Shown in pieces: positions 51,811-60,409 of a stretch of DNA of 64,000 bases. Under the pieces are notes generated by a model. That model had not been told where the DNA came from, made no database searches, and worked only from the letters and a program-made list of their open reading frames with translations. The stretch's first letter is position 1, and each line of letters opens with the position of its first letter. The stretch is from an uncultured Bacteroidales bacterium (GTDB lineage: Bacteria; Bacteroidota; Bacteroidia; Bacteroidales; Muribaculaceae): positions 1-64,000 of the forward strand of contig CACYQB010000012.1 in assembly GCA_902776435.1 (NCBI GenBank). Reading direction: 5' to 3'. The position numbers and the translations under genes are program-made.

Positions 51811-53920
51811 CTCCTTGGCGAGTTAGAACGTAAAATTTTCGGGCGCTACGGGTGTTGTCATTACCAGTAGTCACCTCAATATTCACGCCGTCAAAGGGGG
51901 TTCCGCTCTCATGACCATTCAGATTATAATAGCGCACCCTTCTTTTTCCGTTAGCGTCTGCAGCAGGTGCTGGCTCGACATTTACCTCATCGACAGACGT
52001 GAGAACATCGATACCCGCGTCATCGATGGGCTCCAGATAGAACGATTGCAGGGGTTCATAGCCCTTCTCCTCCATCAGTGCGCCCCATGCTGCGGGCAAT
52101 TCAACGGCAGCAGTGGACATAGCGCCTCCGGGCATGGTCTGAATCTTATTGCGGGAAGGATCACCTGTAACCAGGAAAGCAGTTTCGCCCTTGACCATCG
52201 TGGGGATTGTCATCATCTGAGCCGCGTCAGTGGCATACCACTCGGGCGTCGGCGTCATTTCGGCATTCTCCTCGTCGGTCAACTCCTCCATATATTCCTC
52301 CAGTGAGGTATGGTCTGGATTAATGGCACTGCCTGGGTTGGCATAGTAGTGGGCATAGGTGCGTTCATACAGCGGACGACGAGCGTTTGCAATCAACTGG
52401 TCTTCGAGATTGTCAACAGTGCCATACTTATCCTTGAGAATGGCAGCGACCTCCTCGGTCATGAGGATGGTACGGTGGGTGAATTGCACACCGCTGCCCA
52501 GAGCCAACTGGCAACGCTCGGTAATGTCCCATGCCAGCAACTGCATGATTTTTTCCCCATCGGTTGTTGCTGGTGGCATATTATTACCCCACAGCAGCGT
52601 AGAAGCCACCGTCACGGCGCTCTCGTTGAGGCCGATACCCTGGCGCACATGATAGGGGTTCCATCCCACGCGCAGGCAGGCTTCGTCGTCTTCGGCAAGG
52701 CACCACGACACGGGATAGCCGAAGGTTCCCATGCGGTCCTGCTTCACATAATAGCCTGCCAGATTGAGCATGGCAAGATTCATGAATCTTCCGATGGCGA
52801 CATTGGCCTGTTCATTGATCTGACCTTGCCCATGATCCAGACCCAACTGCCGTGCCACCGGGCCATTGACCCAGCAATAGGGAACCCAGGCGTGTGTACT
52901 TCCCAGCGTACGGCGGAACTCACCTGAGGTCATCGCCTTGGTCAAGGCAATCAGCAAGGGCATGTACTCAGGCTTGCAACCGGCCATGACGCCATTGACG
53001 GCGACATGCCACACCAGGCTCTGGCGATAGGACGGCGACAGGACAGCAATCGTTCGGTCCCAGCGGTAGTCGGTGTATTTCATGAACTCCTCTACTCGTT
53101 CCATGGTGGGTGGTATGATGGGCAGGCCGTCACTCCACATCATATCGTTATAGAATTCATTGACCTCATCAATCGTTCCGCTGAAGACAGGGGCCTGAGG
53201 ATCGGCAGCCTCAGGATGGGAATTCTCATCAATCTCCTCCTGGGTAATCGGGTCGCATAGCATATCGAGAATCTGAGGCCACAGCACTTCGCGGGTGTTT
53301 TGCTTGAGTTCCTCCACAGTATGTGACGCGAAAGCACCCGGATAGACAGCGACGCGCAGCACCGGGACACCGTTGTTATAGGCGGTAGTCTTGGCCTGCG
53401 TGTCAAAACCTGGGGCGGCAATCATCACCGACGGGATTCCGATATATTCGGCGGCAATGCAGTTGCCTGTCTCCTTGGGCGTACAGATACCACAGCCGCC
53501 GTTTCCCGAGATGACAGCATCCACACCATATTCCTGCAACCGCTCTTGGAAACGCTCGACCTGAGGCTTGCGTACACGAGGGCCAGGGAACAAGCCTGCT
53601 GAACCGATTTCGCTTAACACATAGACTGTTGCCGTGGGGAAATACTCCTGAATAAGCCTCTTGAGTTCATAGTGGGTGACACTAGCCATGAACGATCCGC
53701 CCACGAGGGCGATGGTCTTGCCTTCCAGGGTTTCCAATCGAGGCGCGAGTTCTATCATTTCTACTGACGACTGCCCCACGGGGGACAACACGTCATAAGT
53801 TCCCACCGTCTCATCTCCCCCGCAGTCGCCACTGGGGTCACACGTCTGCCCCTGCGCAATAAAAGCCTGTGAGACAAGGCTCAATACCAATAACAATCGT
53901 TTGAATATCCTGTGATTCAT
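51713..53920 (-). CDS. Exported UGSC-family protein fused to a large uncharacterised domain
   Basis: 735 residues; signal peptide ending IAQGQ. Residues about 40-215 match the UGSC (seleno)protein family: YDVLSPVGQSSVEMIELAPRLETLEGKTIALV and VISGNGGCGICTPKETGNCIAAEYIGIPSVMI, with CGIC in place of UGSC. The next about 400 residues (SDGLPIIPPTMERVEEFM..., GCKPEYMPLLIALTKAM, GNNMPPATTDGEKIMQLL) are a conserved-looking domain I cannot name. The tail YYNLNGHESGTPFDGVNIEVTT is of the kind found on secreted Bacteroidales proteins, after which the frame runs on for about 25 residues and overlaps the next gene by 98 bases. Confidence 0.7.
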   Translation of the reverse strand: MNHRIFKRLLLVLSLVSQAFIAQGQTCDPSGDCGGDETVGTYDVLSPVGQSSVEMIELAPRLETLEGKTIALVGGSFMASVTHYELKRLIQEYFPTATVYVLSEIGSAGLFPGPRVRKPQVERFQERLQEYGVDAVISGNGGCGICTPKETGNCIAAEYIGIPSVMIAAPGFDTQAKTTAYNNGVPVLRVAVYPGAFASHTVEELKQNTREVLWPQILDMLCDPITQEEIDENSHPEAADPQAPVFSGTIDEVNEFYNDMMWSDGLPIIPPTMERVEEFMKYTDYRWDRTIAVLSPSYRQSLVWHVAVNGVMAGCKPEYMPLLIALTKAMTSGEFRRTLGSTHAWVPYCWVNGPVARQLGLDHGQGQINEQANVAIGRFMNLAMLNLAGYYVKQDRMGTFGYPVSWCLAEDDEACLRVGWNPYHVRQGIGLNESAVTVASTLLWGNNMPPATTDGEKIMQLLAWDITERCQLALGSGVQFTHRTILMTEEVAAILKDKYGTVDNLEDQLIANARRPLYERTYAHYYANPGSAINPDHTSLEEYMEELTDEENAEMTPTPEWYATDAAQMMTIPTMVKGETAFLVTGDPSRNKIQTMPGGAMSTAAVELPAAWGALMEEKGYEPLQSFYLEPIDDAGIDVLTSVDEVNVEPAPAADANGKRRVRYYNLNGHESGTPFDGVNIEVTTGNDNTRSARKFYVLTRQGDEKCRNKILSGGYSIDGAGTLVPGLGERQHSW

Positions 53921-54028
53921 AATTTTGAAGTATTTTGAGGTTTTACAATCAAGAGATGCGCCAGAAGCCTAAAAGTTAAATCCTGAAAAGAAATTGTGCA
54001 AAATTAAGCAACCCGATTTAACTTTTTG

Positions 54029-54036
54029 TACTTTTG
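54029..54036 (+). promoter_or_regulatory. -7 box of the sigma factor operon
   Basis: TACTTTTG about 56 bases before the ATG; no clear -33 partner. Confidence 0.35.
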
Positions 54037-54092
54037 GGCATCAATAATGCGAGTATGCGGGAGCATTAAAATCCAAGACAAATATATGTAGG

Positions 54093-54647
54093 ATGGCTAT
54101 CAAGACCGATGACAACTCACTGCATCAGATGCTTACGGACCCTTCTCAACGCGAAGGGGGCTTCAGGATGCTCATGAAGTTGTATGGCCATGCCCTCTAT
54201 TGGCACATCCGCCGCATCGTCATCGGTCATGATGATGCCGAGGATGTCCTACAGGACACTTGCATCAGAGTCTTGAACAGCATCCACGCTTACAGGGGTG
54301 ACGGATCACTGGCGACATGGCTCTACCGCATAGCCACTAACGAAGCCCTGCAGCATCTGCGGCGGCAGACACACCTGTTCCAGCACATTGACGCATTGAG
54401 TGATTCCCTTGTGGAAAAGCTTAAAGCCGAAGTCCCGCTTGACGGCAATGAACTGGAAATCATGTTCCAGAAGGCGCTGCTCACCTTGCCCACGCAGCAA
54501 CGCATCGCCTTCAACCTGCGCTATTATGACGAATTGAGTTATGAGGAGATTGCCAGCATCACGGGTAAAACAGTGCAATCACTGAAGACTAATTATCATT
54601 ATGCGGCCCAAAAGATTAAGAACTACATTAAAGAACAGACAACGTGA
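54093..54647 (+). CDS. ECF-type RNA polymerase sigma factor
   Basis: 184 residues. Region 2 (ALYWHIRRIVIGHDDAEDVLQDTCIRVLNSIHAYRGDGSLATWLYRIATNEAL) and region 4 (LTLPTQQRIAFNLRYYDELSYEEIASITGKTVQSLKTNYHYAAQKI) are both intact. First of three overlapping or adjacent genes encoding an anti-sigma-like membrane protein and a CpxP-like periplasmic protein, the layout of an envelope stress operon. Confidence 0.94.
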   Translation: MAIKTDDNSLHQMLTDPSQREGGFRMLMKLYGHALYWHIRRIVIGHDDAEDVLQDTCIRVLNSIHAYRGDGSLATWLYRIATNEALQHLRRQTHLFQHIDALSDSLVEKLKAEVPLDGNELEIMFQKALLTLPTQQRIAFNLRYYDELSYEEIASITGKTVQSLKTNYHYAAQKIKNYIKEQTT

Positions 54648-54973
54648 ATAATGATTTCGATGACATAGGGAAAAGGATGCCTTTCCGGGAAACCGGGGAC
54701 TATTTGGACAACCTGATTGATGGGGCGACCGAAAAGGCCATTACCCACCATGCCACGGCCAAGAGAAGCCTACATCGCATGTTGATGATAGCCTCGGCAG
54801 CCGCTGTGGCTCTGCTCATCATCGGCTCCGGGATAGCCCTTTTCAATGCAAGAAGCACTCATCAAGTGACGATGAACGACCAGGGACCATTGGATGAGTT
54901 CTTGAACACATTAAGCGATGAGGAGGCAGCCCAGTTGACCTTCTATGAATTGGAAGAAATCCCAGAATACTAA
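54644..54973 (+). CDS. Anti-sigma-factor-like membrane protein
   Basis: 109 residues starting with GTG that overlaps the sigma factor TGA. Cytoplasmic N-terminus of about 43 residues, one helix (MLMIASAAAVALLIIGSGIALF), then a short periplasmic part rich in acidic residues. No zinc-finger HxxxCxxC. The position and topology suggest an anti-sigma factor; the sequence alone does not prove it. Confidence 0.65.
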   Translation: MNNDFDDIGKRMPFRETGDYLDNLIDGATEKAITHHATAKRSLHRMLMIASAAAVALLIIGSGIALFNARSTHQVTMNDQGPLDEFLNTLSDEEAAQLTFYELEEIPEY

Positions 54974-54994
54974 CCAAAAATTCAGAATCAGACG

Positions 54995-55426
54995 ATGAAA
55001 AAGATCATGATATTGATGGTTCTCGTGCTCCTTGGCCTTACCGCCACGGCAAACGAAGACAATAACAACTCTCTCAATGAGAGGCTGTATCAAGCCAAGG
55101 TACGTGAACTCGTTTATCGGCTGCACATCACCGCCGACCAGCAAAAGAAGTTTGAGCCCATCTATCGCAGTTACTGCGAAGAAATGAGTGCCCTGTGGGC
55201 TAGCCGCAAACGCCCCATCAAGCCCAGTACCAGCGGCGATGCCGCAGCCATGGCCAAGCGCAAGATGGAAATGCAGCAGCAGGCTCAGGGCATCAGAATG
55301 AAGTATATAGACAAATTGGCGACCGTGCTTAATGCGGAGCAGGTCGGCCGCTTCTTTGAAGTGGAAAGCATCATCCAGAAGAAACTCAAGGAAAAGCATG
55401 ACAAACATGCAGCCACAATGCACTAG
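54995..55426 (+). CDS. CpxP/Spy-like periplasmic protein
   Basis: 143 residues, signal peptide ending ATAN. The mature protein is all-helical: VYRLHITADQQKKFEPIYRSYCEEMSALW and IRMKYIDKLATVLNAEQVGRFFEVESIIQKKL, with the LT..Q.....I-type pattern of the Spy/CpxP family of ATP-independent chaperones. Third gene of the sigma operon; a plausible stress sensor or chaperone for the envelope. Confidence 0.75.
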   Translation: MKKIMILMVLVLLGLTATANEDNNNSLNERLYQAKVRELVYRLHITADQQKKFEPIYRSYCEEMSALWASRKRPIKPSTSGDAAAMAKRKMEMQQQAQGIRMKYIDKLATVLNAEQVGRFFEVESIIQKKLKEKHDKHAATMH

Positions 55427-55569
55427 ACTCCATCACACCATCATCATAACCGCTATTATTGCACTCATCTAAGAACACCCCTTGTGATGGGTTGAAACAC
55501 GCTATATAAATCTGTTTTTATTTCTCAAAAAAAATGGCCGGTTTCACACAAATTACATGAAAAATTCAC

Positions 55570-55577
55570 TATCTTTG
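55570..55577 (+). promoter_or_regulatory. -7 box of the large oxidoreductase gene
   Basis: TATCTTTG about 87 bases before the ATG; upstream TTTC at a loose spacing. Confidence 0.45.
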
Positions 55578-55663
55578 TGCACATTTAGGATTTTCGTTAG
55601 CCTCCCATCGAGGTTAAATAGCTGAGTCATAAACAATAAACATCATAAACCAATCATTACATT

Positions 55664-58600
55664 ATGTATAAAATTGAAAATCATCCTATTATTGACCTTC
55701 CAAAAGAAGAATACGTAGAATTCCAATTTGAAGGGAGAACCGTTCGCGGTCAGAAAGGCAAAACCATTGCCGCCGCCCTTCATCAGGCTGGATTTATTGT
55801 TCATAGCCACAGCACCACGGGCCGTAACCGTAGCCTGGAGTGCGGCATCGGCAAGTGCGGTGCCTGCGAAATGCTCGTTGACGGTCAGATTCGCCGCATC
55901 TGTATCACCAGCGTTGACGGCGTGAAAGAGGTGCGTGAGATTTCCAAGGATTACATGCCCGAGGGCAAAACCCGTGAGGCCCACGAGACCAAGATTTACA
56001 AGACCACGGTTGCCATCATCGGTGGCGGCCCCGCCGGACTGGCTTGCCGCGAGCAACTCACCGCAATGGGAATTCCCAACATTGTAGTGGACAACAACGC
56101 TACCGAGGGTGGTCAGTTCAATATGCAGACCCACCAATTCTTCTTCTTTGAGAAGGAGCAGAAGTTTGGTGGTATGCGCGGTTTTGACATTGCCAAAACG
56201 CTTGCTGGCGACAACCATGACGGCATCCTGCTCAACAACACTGTGTGGGACTTGCTCGAAGGCCGCCGCATCGCACTGAAAAATATCGTCACCCAGGAGG
56301 TGAGCTACATCGACGCCGACCATCTGGTAGTGGCCACGGGTGCCGTTCCATTCATGCCCGTGTTTGAGAACGATGACGTGCCCGGTGTTTACACTGCTGC
56401 CGTTTTCCAGAAAATGATGAACCAGGAGCACACCCTGTTGGGTAAACGCGTGCTCACCGTGGGTGCCGGCAACATCGGCTACCTCACCAGTTATCAGGCC
56501 ATGCAGGCAGGTGCTTCAATCAAGGCCATCATCGAGGGCATGGACCACGAGGGTGGTTTCCCCGTACAGGCCAACCGCGTTCGCCGTCTGGGCATCCCCA
56601 TCATGACTTCACACGTGCTCATCCGCGCCATCCCCAACGAGGATTACACGGGCGTTACCGGTGCGGTGATTGCCGAGTGCAAGAATTTCCAGCCCATCCC
56701 TGGCACCGAGCGTGTGATTGACGACATCGACATCATCAACATCTGCACAGGTCTGATTCCCGACAACCAACTGCTCGTAAAGGGCCGTTCAGTCTTTGGC
56801 CGCAATGTCTATGGTGCCGGCGATGCCGTTCGCATCGGTGAGGGCACCAGCGCCGTGCTGCGTGGCAAGCAGGTGGCCTATGAGGTGGCTCAGGAACTGG
56901 GCATCCGCTTCCCCTATGAAGACTATCTGGAAGTTTCCCGCCAGTATATCGACTCTCAGCAGCGTCCAGTGCGTCTGCTCGATAAGCCTAACACCCCCAC
57001 CGAGGAGCGCATGGCCCTGAAGCCCTATGTGCAGATCAACTGCCTCTACGGCTTCGCCTGCAACCCCTGTACCTTTGCTTGTCCGCAGGGTGCTATCACC
57101 AAGCCCACCACCTCGTCGGTACCGGTGGTTGATTATGACAAGTGTATCGGCTGTATGCAGTGTGTGAACCACTGCCCCGGCCTAGCCATCTTCGGCTACG
57201 ACAAGCGCAAGAACGTGGTGTTCCTGCCCGTAGAATATGAGGTAGAAGAAGGCAAAGAGGTATTCCTCGTGGATGACAATGGCGCCAAGGTGGGCGAAGG
57301 CATCATCGAGAAAGTCCTCAAGAAAGACAACAAGACCAATGTGGCCCGCGTTCAGGCCACCCAGGCAGATGACTTGAACCAAGTGAAGGGCTTCATCATC
57401 AAGGAGCGTTATCCCGAGCCTCTGAACCTGCGTCCTCTCACCAACCCCGAGGAAGGCAAGTCGTTTGTTTGCCACTGTGAGGATGTGGACGTGAAGACTC
57501 TGCTGGCTCTTGTGGGTGACCGCAAGTATATCTCGGTAGACGAACTCAAGCATACCACCCGCATGGGTATGGGTCCCTGCCGCGGCAAGCGCTGCGTGTC
57601 GCGCGCCAAGCAGATCCTGCGTGCCCACGGCATCGAAGTGACTGGCGACAGCACACCGCGTGCACCGTTGGCCAACCAGGTCACGCTGGGCGATGTGTAC
57701 AATGGTGAGGCTAAGGAAACCTTCGTGTTTGAGCACGGCTCTATCATCGAGAAGGCCGAGACCGAAATCATCGTCGCTGGCGGTGGTATGGCCGGTAGTG
57801 CGGCATTCCGTTACTTTGCCGAGGCCGGCAAGCGCGTTGTCCTGGTCAACTACGACCGCGGTTCAACGTGGCGCTGCATTGGCGGTGGACGTCCCGCATT
57901 CTCCAATCCCGACATCAGCGACATCGCCATGCACAACCTGGAAATCTTCCGTGACGACCAGCAGCATCGCAACATCGACCTGAAGATGACTCGCTATGTC
58001 AACCTCGTGCACGACGACGCCACCTATCGCTCCCTCGATGCCTCTCGCGCCTGGAGCGAGGCCTATATGATTGACCGCAAGGACTTCACCAAGGTCATCT
58101 CGCCTTATTGGAATCCCAACGATAACATCTACAGCCACGCTTTGATTTCCGAAAACTGCTGGCAGGCTACTCCCGGACGCACCATCGAGTATGTGCGCAC
58201 CGTGGGTAAGCAGCATGGCGGTGAGGTGCTCGAAGACTGCGAGGTGCTGAGCGTACAGCGCGTTGGTGACAAATACCGCGTACTGGTGCGCCGCCACGAT
58301 AAGCACTACGTGGAATATACCTGCGACCACTTTGTCAACGCCATGGGTTGGGGTTCTGAGAAGTTTGCCGACATGCTCGGTATCGACACCCAACTCTATC
58401 CTGTCAAGCACCAGGCATTCATCACCCGCCGTCTGCCCAACATGGGTGTCAACGGCGACTCGCTCGACATGATTATCGACCGCCGTCACTACAAGGGATT
58501 CAACGCCGTTTACGGCCAGCAGTTCCTGCACACCGGTCAGATCATTGGCTGCGCTTCACCCGACTGCGACGCTTACGAGGCACGCCAGAATCTGAAGTAC

Positions 58601-58885
58601 AACAGTCAGGCCTTCCTCAAGATTGTGAGCGAGATGTTTGCCCAGTGGATACCCAACCTGGCATCCGTCGGCTTCCATGCCGTATGGGCGGGCTACTACA
58701 TCGAGCCGCGTTACATCATCGATCCTGAAGTGGGCTTGCTCACTGGTCTGCGTGGCCACGGTTTCATGCTCGGCCAATACCTGGCGAAGCTCTATGTGGA
58801 TAAATATCTGGGTAAGCCTGTTCCTGCTTATATGAAGGATCTCGCCATCGGAGGCAAGGGCCTCAGCGAGAACGCCTTCCAGTAA
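55664..58885 (+). CDS. Multi-domain FAD/Fe-S amino-acid dehydrogenase-like oxidoreductase (HcnABC-type fusion)
   Basis: 1073 residues, no signal peptide. In order: a [2Fe-2S] domain (about 18-95; CGIGKCGAC with Cys60, 65, 68 and 80); a pyridine-nucleotide/FAD oxidoreductase (about 112-440, IIGGGPAGLAC, TGLIPDNQLL, YGAGDAVRIGEG); a two-cluster ferredoxin segment (about 460-515, CNPCTFACPQGAI and CIGCMQCVNHCPGLAIF); a BFD-like [2Fe-2S] domain (about 600-665, VCHCEDVDVKTL, GMGPCRGKRC); and a DAO-type FAD oxidoreductase (about 698-1040, IIVAGGGMAGSAAF, HQAFITRR). Separate proteins with these domains form hydrogen cyanide synthase, opine and hydroxyproline dehydrogenases. Here one chain holds all. 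Substrate unknown; a terminator follows. Confidence 0.85.
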   Translation: MYKIENHPIIDLPKEEYVEFQFEGRTVRGQKGKTIAAALHQAGFIVHSHSTTGRNRSLECGIGKCGACEMLVDGQIRRICITSVDGVKEVREISKDYMPEGKTREAHETKIYKTTVAIIGGGPAGLACREQLTAMGIPNIVVDNNATEGGQFNMQTHQFFFFEKEQKFGGMRGFDIAKTLAGDNHDGILLNNTVWDLLEGRRIALKNIVTQEVSYIDADHLVVATGAVPFMPVFENDDVPGVYTAAVFQKMMNQEHTLLGKRVLTVGAGNIGYLTSYQAMQAGASIKAIIEGMDHEGGFPVQANRVRRLGIPIMTSHVLIRAIPNEDYTGVTGAVIAECKNFQPIPGTERVIDDIDIINICTGLIPDNQLLVKGRSVFGRNVYGAGDAVRIGEGTSAVLRGKQVAYEVAQELGIRFPYEDYLEVSRQYIDSQQRPVRLLDKPNTPTEERMALKPYVQINCLYGFACNPCTFACPQGAITKPTTSSVPVVDYDKCIGCMQCVNHCPGLAIFGYDKRKNVVFLPVEYEVEEGKEVFLVDDNGAKVGEGIIEKVLKKDNKTNVARVQATQADDLNQVKGFIIKERYPEPLNLRPLTNPEEGKSFVCHCEDVDVKTLLALVGDRKYISVDELKHTTRMGMGPCRGKRCVSRAKQILRAHGIEVTGDSTPRAPLANQVTLGDVYNGEAKETFVFEHGSIIEKAETEIIVAGGGMAGSAAFRYFAEAGKRVVLVNYDRGSTWRCIGGGRPAFSNPDISDIAMHNLEIFRDDQQHRNIDLKMTRYVNLVHDDATYRSLDASRAWSEAYMIDRKDFTKVISPYWNPNDNIYSHALISENCWQATPGRTIEYVRTVGKQHGGEVLEDCEVLSVQRVGDKYRVLVRRHDKHYVEYTCDHFVNAMGWGSEKFADMLGIDTQLYPVKHQAFITRRLPNMGVNGDSLDMIIDRRHYKGFNAVYGQQFLHTGQIIGCASPDCDAYEARQNLKYNSQAFLKIVSEMFAQWIPNLASVGFHAVWAGYYIEPRYIIDPEVGLLTGLRGHGFMLGQYLAKLYVDKYLGKPVPAYMKDLAIGGKGLSENAFQ

Positions 58886-58909
58886 TCAAGCGCCCTCAAA
58901 CCTAAACTA

Positions 58910-58951
58910 TAGTGCCCCTGGTAGTTGGTCCAAAGACTACCAGGGGCACTA
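58910..58951. terminator. Perfect 16-bp hairpin terminator
   Basis: TAGTGCCCCTGGTAGT and its exact complement around a 10-base loop, 24 bases past the oxidoreductase stop; no T-run. Confidence 0.75.
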
Positions 58952-58955
58952 CGTT

Positions 58956-59051
58956 AACGTGAATTCGACGAAAATAAACTACTGACCATCAACTCCCCCT
59001 CTTGGATAAGAGGGGGCCGGGGGGCGTCGATGCCACCGAAGGCATACATCA
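58956..59051. repeat. Intergenic element, family S, copy 3 (partial)
   Basis: Starts AACGTGAATTCGACGAAAATAA and includes the hairpin CCCCCTCTTGGATAAGAGGGGG and GGGGGGCGTCGATGCC; the second half is missing and an R element begins within 10 bases. Confidence 0.7.
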
Positions 59052-59058
59052 ACTCGAG

Positions 59059-59174
59059 CTGTGCCATAATTCATCTGCTGCAAGTTGAATTGCGGTTCGC
59101 GCGAAAAAAAATGATTTTGTTTAATTTCTCGGCCGTTAGGCCGATTAAAAAACCAAAGTCTTATTATGACACTG
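59059..59174 (+). repeat. Intergenic element, family R, copy 4 (short)
   Basis: GTGCCATAATTCATCTGCTG at the left, TTTAATTTCTCGGCCGTTAGG core, TTATTATGACACTGC at the right; lacks the GCTCGGCGAAGCC block. Confidence 0.85.
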
Positions 59175-59179
59175 CTTCA

Positions 59180-60217
59180 CTACGTTATACGGAAATCATG
59201 GTAAATTCGCCATGCATCTTTCACTTCTTCTATGTTGTGGCCATCCTGGAAGAACGACACTTCACAACTCCCTTTGAAAGGCGCCCAGTTGCCACAGATG
59301 ATTCCGTCATAAGCAATGATGGGCTTGAAGATGCCACTGTTGTTGTGGGCGTGGTGAGTGTGCTCAGTAGGGAGCACAATGTCACGGCTTTTGTAGGCGA
59401 TGAGGTATTCGTCATAGGGAGGAATCAACAGGAATTTGCCTTTTCTGAATCCTCGTGTGCGACAATCGTTTGTCAAGTAGAATTCCCTACCCTTCCATTT
59501 CTCTAAATGTATGGTATTGCCCAAGAGCGCGATGCCTTTCCGACAGTCGCTCACGTTGAGTCCAGACCACCAGACAAAATCCTCCAGCGTCGCGGGTTGG
59601 CGACTCTGAAAGTACTTGCGGGTGAAACGCATCAGGGCTTCGTCACGGTCCATGCTGGTCTCCGGCCCCACCTTCTCGGCAGCGAGCGCATAGGTTGCCT
59701 TCATCTCCATCAAATCACCGCTACAGAGGGTTCCCGAGAGTTCTGCCATGCGAATATGATAGGACAGGCGGTGTTCGTCCATCCGCAGGTCTTTAGCAGC
59801 CAGCGCATCGATAAAATCCTCCTTGGCAACACTGCCATGGTCAGCAGCCGTCTGGACGAGAATCTCCCTAACGTGCATCAGTTCTTCGTCCGGAATGGAA
59901 ATCTTGTTGCTGTTCATCCACCCTTTGGTGACGGCGATAGCCTTTGACGAACACAGTTCTATCAGGGGCCAATAGTCTTCGGCCGACACCAACTGCCAGG
60001 TGCCTCGCATCAGGTGCAAACGGATAATCTTGCCGCTATCGAATGCCCGTTTGAAAGCCTTGGCCGACGGTTTGCGTGTCCGCATCTCCACCGCCCAACG
60101 CATCATGCGATACTCCTGTGCCTGCATGGCTCCCATATAGGACACCACCTCGGCAGGACCACTAAACTGAGGTGCAATCAGTTGCTGGTTAAGGAGTCTG
60201 ATGGAAACAGGATTCAT
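59180..60217 (-). CDS. Winged-helix DNA-binding domain protein (HTH_42/DUF1006-like)
   Basis: 345 residues from ATG 60217 (MNPVSIRLLNQQLIAPQF); the frame is open about 60 bases further but only into an R element. VVSYMGAMQAQEYRMMRWAVEMRT, GKIIRLHLMRGTWQLVSAEDYWPLI, TLEDFVWWSGLNVSDCRKGI and LLIPPYDEYLIAYKSRD match the family of winged-helix proteins related to AlkX/YcaQ DNA glycosylases (HTH_42). Function in Bacteroidales unknown; DNA repair is a possibility. Confidence 0.82.
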   Translation of the reverse strand: MNPVSIRLLNQQLIAPQFSGPAEVVSYMGAMQAQEYRMMRWAVEMRTRKPSAKAFKRAFDSGKIIRLHLMRGTWQLVSAEDYWPLIELCSSKAIAVTKGWMNSNKISIPDEELMHVREILVQTAADHGSVAKEDFIDALAAKDLRMDEHRLSYHIRMAELSGTLCSGDLMEMKATYALAAEKVGPETSMDRDEALMRFTRKYFQSRQPATLEDFVWWSGLNVSDCRKGIALLGNTIHLEKWKGREFYLTNDCRTRGFRKGKFLLIPPYDEYLIAYKSRDIVLPTEHTHHAHNNSGIFKPIIAYDGIICGNWAPFKGSCEVSFFQDGHNIEEVKDAWRIYHDFRIT

Positions 60218-60251
60218 TCTATCTACGTTATCTAATCTTAGAAGAGAAGTG

Positions 60252-60406
60252 GCTCTGTCATAATTTATTTGTCGCAAATTGAATCGCGCTTCGCGCGAGA
60301 ACCTTTAGCTCGGCGAAGCCAAATCAAACAACAATATTAATGAAATTCTGTTTAATTTCTCGGCCGCGAGGCCGATTAAAAAGACAGAGGCCTATTGTGA
60401 CACAGC
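60252..60406 (+). repeat. Intergenic element, family R, copy 5 (full length)
   Basis: CTGTCATAATTTATTTGTCG, CGCGCTTCGCGCGAGAACC, CTTTAGCTCGGCGAAGCC, TTTAATTTCTCGGCCGCGAGG, then CCTATTGTGACACAGC. Nearly identical to copy 3 in the left half. Lies between two minus-strand genes, reaching to 4 bases before the PreA stop. Confidence 0.88.
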
Positions 60407-60409
60407 TTC

